DNA of 64,000 bases, from the NCBI GenBank assembly GCA_029962745.1, contig CM057165.1, forward strand, positions 25,093,882 to 25,157,881, in the 5' to 3' direction. This DNA comes from Echinometra lucunter. Lineage: Eukaryota > Echinodermata > Echinoidea > Camarodonta > Echinometridae. The notes beneath the pieces were generated by a model. The model made no database searches. It worked only from the letters and a program-made list of their open reading frames with translations, and had not been told where the DNA came from. The number at the start of each line of letters is the position of its first letter. Positions within the stretch are counted from its first letter, which is position 1. Of the stretch, positions 56,305 through 64,000 are shown in pieces. The translations under genes and the position numbers were made by a program.

Positions 56305-56590
56305 ATACAGTTCTTGTATAGCGCATATCACATTATGATATAACGTCTCTATGCGCTTCCAAAGGACTTGGATATTATTACCCTGGCTTTAGCCCGGCAG
56401 CCGCCAGCGCGCAAGCATTTCAAGGAATGAATTCCTGCCAGGTACCCATTCACCTCACCTGGGTTGAGTGCAGCACGATGTGGATGAATTTCTTGCTGAA
56501 GGAAATTAACGCCATGGCTGGGATTCGAACCCACGACCCTCTGATTGAAAGACGAGAGTCAGAACCACCAGACCACGACGCTTCCATATA
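56291..56590 (-). mobile_element. tRNA-derived SINE (tail GCGCTATACAAGAAC)
   Basis: On the minus strand it starts GGAAGCGTCGTGGTCTGGTG (A box), has B-box GGGTTCGAATCCC at about 56,520-56,532, then a ~170 bp body with GGGTACCTGGCAGGAATTCA, and ends GATATGCGCTATACAAGAAC plus (ATT)n. The head, body and simple-repeat tail are the standard SINE plan. A stray tail of the same type is at 11,170. Confidence 0.8.
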
Positions 56591-56608
56591 TATATATATA
56601 GGTATGTA

Positions 56609-56639
<31 letters not shown>

Positions 56640-56744
56640 TATAAAACCACCTACAACAGAGAGCGCGATGATGATGATGATGATGATGACTGTCATTGTT
56701 AGTATTATTAGTATTAATGATAATACTGTTATAACCCTCCCCTT
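56591..56744. repeat. (TA)n and (GAT)n microsatellites
   Basis: TA at 56,585-56,630, GAT at 56,667-56,690; no gene. Confidence 0.9.
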
Positions 56745-56985
56745 CCGGGCGAAGGTTATAATACTATTATAAGCTTGGCCTGTCTTGGTATAACTGATTG
56801 CTATGAGCAGGTGCTCCACTACACCTACTCTTCTTAATCGAATAGTGAAGTGGGTTCTTAATGTGCATTGGCGGTGACTCCCCTTAACGGGGCCTCCATT
56901 AACGTCCTATCCGAGGGGCAGAGAGTGTTCAGCTGCAACACTGAGTCTACGAAAAAAGGGAGGGGTACCTTGTAGTGAAATACTA
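56745..56985 (-). mobile_element. SINE body, relative of 41.4 kb element
   Basis: Inverted relative of 41,500-41,650; shared blocks read on the minus strand include GATAGGACGTTAATGGAGGC and CATTAAGAACCCACTTCACT. The tRNA head is not preserved. Confidence 0.6.
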
Positions 56986-58117
56986 TCCAGCTGTATAGGC
57001 TAATTTATAGTATTTTGTGTATAGCGGTGTTTCAAGTTCAAGTTCAAGTTCAAGTTCAGGTTTTATTTCCAGCATAGCACAAGACATAAAATATCTTTTT
57101 TTCTTTTTGTTTGATAGTGGAGGGTTGTTTTTTTTTTCAGTGACGAAAGTATCAGGATTATATACCGCTCACTGGCAGATTTTCCGTGGCGGATGTAATT
57201 GAAATCGTTAACTTTTTTTTGTAATTGTGAACTTGGAGGAGTGTGTCCAGAATTAGTTTAATTCTGTTTCATGTCGATAGGGTATGAGTATTTTACGAGG
57301 TACAGACTTGCAAGTTCCCGTGCAGTAGGGGACATGTTACATGTATAAGCTTGGCTATAGAATCGGCTTGCGATATTGACATGCATCAGAAGTGCATAGT
57401 AAGATAAAGGCGAAGGTTGCAAGTCAACTCTTCGCATTATGCTCATTGACTACTGAATTCTCAGACTCCCATATAATTAATACTATTTAAGACTTGATAC
57501 TATTAAGTCCCTTGTGACAAGGGACCATCCGGTTCCCGTAGACAACAGGTTAAATAACCTTTTTACAGTAATCAGTAAACAGTAAATAATCAGTTTTGGC
57601 GCGTTTTCCCCCGTGCTTTTACTTATAAAAACCTGAAAACTTTGCAGCTAAAAATCTTTAACAAAATATAAACGACAATCAAACCTGAAATAAAAACGCC
57701 GTTAATAGTAATACTTATTGTAAAAAAAAATGCCTTAGGAATTTGCAGTAAATTACTGGCAGCAGAGTTGTCAGTAATGTACCTGTAAATTCCGTAAATG
57801 ATACTGTGAAATACGTGTATCATTTACATTTAACATACTCTATTTTAATGCCGTTCACAGTTGTCCCGTAGAATAAACGGCAATACTGCAAAAATAAATA
57901 AATAGATTAATAAATAAATAAATAAATAAATTAATTAATAAGATAAAAATAATGATACAGTGACACCTCTGCTGCTAGTAATTTACTGAGTTTTTCTTTG
58001 TAATTTATTTCAATCTTTTCTAAATGTTGTAATTCGTTTTTCAGTCTGTTTTCAATCGCACTGATTATTTGTAAATATTTTAATTTGATTTTGATTCTTC
58101 AATTAAACACACAAATG

Positions 58118-58176
<59 letters not shown>

Positions 58177-58824
58177 TGATCAGAAATTGATAACACAATT
58201 TTTGTAAGTTTTACCTTGTATATAGCAAAATCTTAAAATATAAAAACAAATGTGCCGACCCCCATCTTCCAACTTAAAAAAAAATCTGCCTGATTCCCTG
58301 AGTAGATCTTAATAGGCATTCTAAAAGTAGTATTTCACCTGAGCCTTTTCCAGATATGACACCACACGGCGGGCAAATCAATCCTTGTCAAGGACTGTCC
58401 GTGATGATCCTCCACCTTGTTGGCCAAGTGAGCTAATGCCTCTGTCTAATCCATTTCTAGCTATCACAGAGACCTTTTATATTTTACAAAGACGCCAGTT
58501 AGTCTTTTCCTTGATCATTCTTCGTAATAATGAGAAGACAAAATACTAGGCCCCGGATCTATTACTGCACATTAATCAAGTATTTGGCGAGTTCACGCTT
58601 TTTCTCTCTTTCTTTTCCATTCCCCTCTTGTTTTTCTGGTTTAAAATTACTGATGTACGCCTCATCGCAAATATCCCAAGGTTGCAAAACATAACTTGTT
58701 TTGTTTTGTTCTTTATAAGAATAACAAGGCACGACTTTTGGTTTTGATTCGAGAACGGCTCGGATGAACGACGGCTTTTTTTCAATTGCATGTATGACCT
58801 TATAAGAAATTAAAACACACAAAA
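56986..58824. other. Unassigned spacer
   Basis: Contains (CAAGTT)n at 57,032-57,056, (AAAT)n-like sequence at 57,895-57,935, and TA and GA runs at 58,115-58,170. No gene recognised. Confidence 0.4.
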
Positions 58825-59094
58825 ATGTTTTGTTAATATATAAGAATAATTATGGCTAGGGATGGGCAATAGACAAAGCCAGGGAGACGTAAAGAAACCG
58901 AATATGCCAAACTAAGTGTAAACATAAATCATGTCGAAGTCTATATAAGTGATACAAATATGTTTTGTTAACATATAAGAATAATTATGGCTAGGGATGG
59001 GCAATAGACAAAGCCAGGGAGACGTAAAGAAACCGAATATGCCAAACTAAGTGTAAACATAAATCATGTCGAAGTCTATATAAGTGATACAAAT
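58825..59094. repeat. 135 bp tandem duplication
   Basis: ATGTTTTGTTAA starts at 58,825 and 58,960 and the two 135 bp units are almost identical (one or two differences), so the duplication is recent. Confidence 0.93.
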
Positions 59095-59151
59095 ATGTAT
59101 GTATATTTATATGAATCTGGCGTTGAAATAACTTCCTTCCTCCCTTTCATA

Positions 59152-59208
59152 TTAGAGAGAGAGAGTCAGAGACAGAGATAGAGACAGAGAGAGACAGAGA
59201 AAGAGAGA

Positions 59209-59243
<35 letters not shown>
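59152..59243. repeat. (GA)n microsatellite
   Basis: Purine run of mainly GA with scattered C and T. Confidence 0.95.
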
Positions 59244-59245
<2 letters not shown>

Positions 59246-59324
59246 CAGATGAATTGGAATGTTTGAACCCTCTAGGTGGGGCATTGAAAAATTGAGGTAA
59301 GCAATCTTGATTATTAAAAGAACA

Positions 59325-59736
59325 GGGCCCTCTTGCAAAAAGGGTTGCAAATTAAACCCAAATATCAACCCATTGCCTACTGGAACCGGATGACCCCTGT
59401 GTTAAGTCTTTGGGAAAGAGAGAATTCAGTATTCAACGGGTTAAAATATTCTCATCCGATTCACAAAATGTATATGGGCCGATACTGGTGGACTGTGTTA
59501 TGAAGCTTTGCATCGAATTTCCATGGCCTAATTCTTAAGCCCGTTAGCGCCTCAAATCGACTCTTTTATCGACAAAGAGTCGATACTCTAATTTGCGAGT
59601 CGTCCCTAAAAGACAAAGAAAAACCAAACGCAATATGATTTTCAGCCAATCAGGATTGAGTATTTGGGACTTGCGTTTATTTATTTATTTATTTTTTGAG
59701 TTGCGTTTAATCGCAACTTTTGATGCAAGAGGGCCC
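59325..59736. mobile_element. MITE with GGGCCCTCTTGCA ends
   Basis: Ends GGGCCCTCTTGCAAAAAGG and CTTTTGATGCAAGAGGGCCC are inverted. The left half contains sequence unrelated to the terminal repeats, perhaps a nested insertion, and the centre has ATCGACTCTTTTATCGACAA-type short palindromes. Confidence 0.75.
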
Positions 59737-61400
59737 AGATTTTTTTATTTATTTTTTAAAAATTTACTTATTTACCACTCATGGGACAGAATGATAGGCC
59801 CTGGTCAGCTGAGAAGCTGTTTTTCACAGATCACTTCCTGAAAACTGGCTGAAGTGTATAGGCTATGATTATCATACGATTATATGTACAGTATGCATGG
59901 TGTGTCATGTAATATGGGTCTCATTAAGAAAAGATTATCGCAGGCGCACTCACGTGGCGTTTAACATGTAAAATAAGGCAAAATTGATCATTATCAATTT
60001 GAAATTACACAAAAAGCAATAAATAAATAAATGAATAGATAAATAAATAAACAAATAAATAAGTAAATAAAAACCACCACAAAAAAACTCCCTTGTCCTT
60101 ATTTCTATATTATGCCCATTCATCATAATAATTCTAGTTGGAAATAGGGGTCCCCGAGCACCACTGGAATATATTTCTTTTCACTAACTTTTCGATAATG
60201 CATTAAGTGTCTACTTAACATATCTTTTAATGTTTACATTGCCAAATCTTTCCCAATGGGGTTCAAAATCGGCTATTTTGGTGGTCATCTTAAAAGATAG
60301 AGAAATTTCATCATTTCCCCATTTTTAAAAAATTAGATATCGTTCAAGAATAAGTGAAACAGCTTTTCTGAGTAATAGTGATACAAGGCATTGATGTATA
60401 CCGTTATGATACGAAATATATTCATTCTGTCTTATACGCTGTTTTCAAAGTTTTTGCCTATACTTGGTTTTTATCGTTTGTGATGAAAGTTTTGAAATAT
60501 CAATGAACATTATAAGATGAATTCAAAAGTTTAAGCTTATGCAGTTATTGGGAACACGCTACCTATGCCAATGACTACATTGATTACCTGTTCCATTTGT
60601 TTGAAATTCCAACGTATTTATTTCTAAAAAAAAGTGCAATCCAGTTTTAAAATGAAGACACAGAGAGAGGTTAAGTATATTATTTTGGTTATCACATAAT
60701 GATAAGGAAGACCAAATGTATATCGCTTGTATTCTTAATTACGTTCTTAATTAAACATCTTAGATTACCATTGAATTTAATTCAGTATATTACGTTTTTT
60801 ATCTACATCTCATACAGATTTTGATACATGAAAATTATACTCGTGGTACTTGTAGTGTAGGAATGAAATATTGAATTTGAATTGAGATACACACACACAC
60901 ACACACACACTTGATCATTTTGATTGTATAGGCTAGATGTCTTTACGTTTATAACTCACTCATATGCGGAAAGGTGTATTAAACATATAAAGTACTATGA
61001 TACACCAACCTAATTCCGAATGAACAAAAATGTAAGTGAGCTCATTTAGATACACTGAAATAATGTGGTTATAAATTAGTGTACCCCACGATACGGGCTA
61101 TAATGTGCACGACGTCATGAAAAACATAATGAAAAACATAATTATAAAATTTTCTATAAATTATTTTGACTTTTATCCATACTATTCTATCTATCTTTCA
61201 TTACAATATATTACATTTGCATCTGGCTTTTAAGTTTGTCTGCGTTGCACGACACAGTACTGAGCGTGAAAAAACGGGGCCTACTTTTAAGTTATATATA
61301 ATTAATCACATAGACTGTTTATTGAACAATATCAATTGACGTCTAAAAAGCTAGTACCTGAACACCCACAACTACGATTGTCAGCTTGATTTGTTAAACA
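59737..61400. other. Unassigned AT-rich spacer
   Basis: (AAAT)n-like patches at 60,020-60,070 and (CA)n at 60,890-60,910; otherwise nothing recognised. Confidence 0.4.
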
Positions 61401-63385
61401 TAGAAAAACCTTTTTTTGCAAAGAACAATGTTTAGATCGCGTTGTCTATGTGATAGAGACCTAGTTATAGGGACATTATATATCAAGTGTGTCCGCTAAA
61501 TTCCCTTTGCTGGAAAATTGTTCTAATCGTGTTGTTTTAATAATAGAGACTGGGTTAGGGGAAATCATATATCAATAAATCCGCTAAACGCCTTTTTTTT
61601 GCCAGAACATTGATATGATCTTCATCTTATTATATATATCAATATCTCCGCTCAATGCCTTTTTTTTTTTTTTTTTTTGCAAAGAACAATGTTTAGATCG
61701 TGTTGTCTATATGTTAGAGACCTAGTTATGGGGACATTATATATCAAGTATCCGCTAAATGCCTTTTGCAAGAACATTGTTCTAATCGTGTTGTTTTAAT
61801 AATAGAGTGTGGATTAGGGAAAATCATATATCAATAAGTCTGCTAAACGCCTTTTTGCCAGAACATTGATATGATCTTCTTCTCATTATATATCGATATA
61901 TCCGCTCGATGCCTTTTTTTTTTTGCAAAGAACAATGTTTAGATCGTGTTGTCTATATGTTAGAGACCTAGTTATGGGGACATTATATATCAATGTATCC
62001 GCTAAATGCCCTTTTCAAGAACATTGTTCTAATCGTGTTGTCTTAATGATACAGACTGAGTTATGGGGATATTATATATATCAATATATCCACTCAATGC
62101 CTTTTTTGCAAGAACAATCTAAGATCTGTTGGTCTTAATTGATAGAGACCGAGTTATGGGGACATTATATATCAACGTATCTGCTTAATGCCTTTTTTGT
62201 GTGAATATTGTTATGATCATGTTGTCTTAATGATACAGGCGGAGTTGCAGGGACATTATATATTGATATATCCGCTAAATGCCTTTTTGCAAGAATATTG
62301 TTATGATCATGTTGTCTTAATGATACAGACCGAGTTATGGGGACATTATATATATCAATATATCCGCTCAATGCCTTTTTTGCAAGAACATTGTTATGAT
62401 CATGTTGTCTTAATGATACAGACCGAATTATGGGGACATTATATATCAATATATCCGCTTAATGCTTGTTTGCAAGAACATTCTTATGATCATGTTGTCT
62501 TAATGATACAGACTGAGTTATGGGGATATTATATATATCAATATATCCACTCAATGCCTTTTTTTGTAAGAACAATCTAAGATCTGTTGGTCTTAATTGA
62601 TAGAGACCGAGTTATGGGGACATTATATATCAACGTATCTGCTTAATGCCTTTTTTGTGTGAATATTGTTATGATCATGTTGTCTTAATGATACAGGCGG
62701 AGTTGCGGGGACATTATATATTGATATATCCGCTAAATGCCTTTTTGCAAGAATATTGTTATGATCATGTTGTCTTAATGATACAGACCGAGTTATGGGG
62801 ACATTATATATATCAATATATCCGCTCAATGCCTTTTTTGCAAGAACATTGTTATGATCATGTTGTCTTAATGATACAGACCGAATTATGGGGACATTAT
62901 ATATCAATATATCTGCTAAATGCCTTTTTGCAAAAACATTGTTATGTTCATGTTATACAGACCTATTTACGGGGACATTATATATTGATATATCCGCTAA
63001 AGCCTTTTTGCAAGAACATTGTTATGATCATGTTGTCTTAATGATACAGACTGAGTTATGGGGACATTATATATATCAATATATCCGCTCAATGCCTTTT
63101 TTGCAAGAACATTGTTTTGATCATGTTGTCTTAATGATACAGACCGAATTATGGGGACATTATATATCAGTATATACGCTAAATGCCTTTTTTGCAAGAA
63201 CATTGTTATGATCATGTTGTCTTAATGATACAGACTGAACTATGGGGACATTATATATCAATATATCCGCTAAATTCCTTTTTGCAAGAACATTGTTATG
63301 ATCATGTTATACAGACTGATTTATGGGGACATTATATATCAATATATCCGCTAAATGTATAGAGACCAAGTTAGGGGGACATTAG
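61400..63385. repeat. ~91 bp satellite array, about 20 units
   Basis: Unit consensus: AGAACATTGTTATGATCATG, TTGTCTTAATGATACAGACC, GAGTTATGGGGACATTATAT, ATCAATATATCCGCTAAATG, CCTTTTTGCA. Left units (to about 62.0 kb) are more diverged; right units are very alike. 62,165-62,622 and 62,623-63,080 begin as copies of each other with a 458 bp offset (five units), giving a higher-order repeat. Long open frames on both strands arise from the repeat and are not genes. Confidence 0.95.
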
Positions 63386-63724
63386 CGAACTCCGATGGGT
63401 ACTACTATAAAACTGTGTACGGTTCGCCACGATATGGAGACATTTCCCTTTGAAACAAGGCGAGAAGTTATTGTATTCCCCGTTAGGAATAAGTTACTTT
63501 AATGTTTAAAAAAGGCTGTTTTAAACAAAAGTGCCGACACAGTTGAATACTAACTCACCTCCTTCAAATACCTTTTGCAACTCACGTGACGAATCCTACA
63601 GACGTAACCGTTACGAAGCGATTTGTTTATGGGGACATAAGAATGTCCCCATAAATATTTTGCGTCCCCACAGCGAGGTGAAATATCTACGATTGTCCCC
63701 ACAGACACAGTTTTATATATATAT
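63386..63724. other. Satellite flank with GGGGACA palindrome
   Basis: 63,626-63,655 is a hairpin, TTTATGGGGACAT, loop AAGA, then the inverse. CGTCCCCACAG and TGTCCCCACAG follow within 60 bp. The TGGGGACAT core is the same as in every satellite unit. No gene seen. Confidence 0.7.
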
Positions 63725-64000
63725 ATATATCATGGGATAAAGTTTTGACATTGTCATGTGGGAAGAGAGAACATGAGGTGGGTACATAAAGAAGCAGACG
63801 AAAGAGAGAGAGAGAGAGAGGGGGGGGGGGGGAGCAAACAGAGACATGTGCAAATAGAAGGAGGGGGGCAACCCGGAGGGCAAATATGCAAAAAATGGAT
63901 AGGTACATTGAGATAGATGGAAAGGAGTATGTAGAGAGGGGTGGGATAGATAAAGGATAGCTACTAGTACACAAAAAAGGAATATACATGTAGGTAGGGA
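63725..64000. repeat. Inverted copy of 52,425-52,697, running off the window
   Basis: Purine-rich strand of the repeat described at 52.4 kb; preceded by (TA)n at 63,715-63,730. The copy probably continues past the right edge. Confidence 0.9.

Noticed and set aside
62165..63215. Repeating 90-130 codon frames on both strands of the satellite
   Set aside because: Periodic open frames caused by the 91 bp unit; composition and strand symmetry argue against a protein.

Overview
This is a eukaryotic, AT-rich, intron-containing genomic window, most likely from an echinoderm and probably a sea urchin. That guess rests on the gene content (a discoidin-domain receptor kinase and a STAND/NB-ARC-TPR protein) and on the dense mix of short inverted-repeat elements, tRNA-derived SINEs and CR1- and L1/Tx1-type LINE remnants. 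No prokaryotic features, CRISPR arrays or rRNA genes were seen.

Layout. 0-0.9 kb: 3' end of a CR1/L2-like LINE. 1.9-5.0 kb: the last three coding exons (+) of a discoidin domain receptor tyrosine kinase, preceded by two decayed duplicates of the first of them; 3' UTR and MITE-rich spacer follow to about 14 kb. 14,385-25,995 and 26,496-37,840 are two near-identical copies of one ~11.5 kb segment separated by exactly 500 N. This is best explained as a scaffold join between two contigs whose ends are allelic, not as a real duplication. Each copy carries the last exon of a minus-strand STAND/TPR gene, a frameshifted L1/Tx1-type LINE 3' end, a terminal-inverted-repeat element full of nuclear-receptor-like DR1 motifs, and a tRNA-like repeat. 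38-40.5 kb: a cluster of palindromic (foldback) insertions between (TA)n tracts, several carrying hammerhead-ribozyme-like cores of the kind known from Penelope-like elements. 40.6-46.1 kb: exons 3, 2 and 1 of the STAND/TPR gene (-), which by my splicing joins the last exon to give an 836-residue protein; a possible 5' exon/promoter lies at about 50.9-51.4 kb. 47-51 kb: minisatellites and MITEs. 52.9-56.1 kb: a compact non-autonomous LTR retrotransposon with ~197 bp LTRs, a tRNA-Leu-type primer binding site and 5 bp target duplication, itself hit by a foldback element with perfect 104 bp arms. 56-60 kb: SINEs and a MITE. 61.4-63.4 kb: a ~91 bp satellite with a 458 bp higher-order duplication. 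The right edge repeats, inverted, a segment from 52.4 kb.

Only two host genes are supported. Neither is complete as laid out: the kinase gene starts left of the window, and the STAND/TPR gene has its last exon represented twice, with a one-base frameshift in the nearer copy. Nothing links the two functionally. The most interesting material is structural: hammerhead-like foldbacks, the perfect 104 bp inverted repeat, the duplicated pseudo-exons of the kinase, and the haplotype overlap. All coordinates, translations and alignments were made by eye, so indel-level details should be recomputed.
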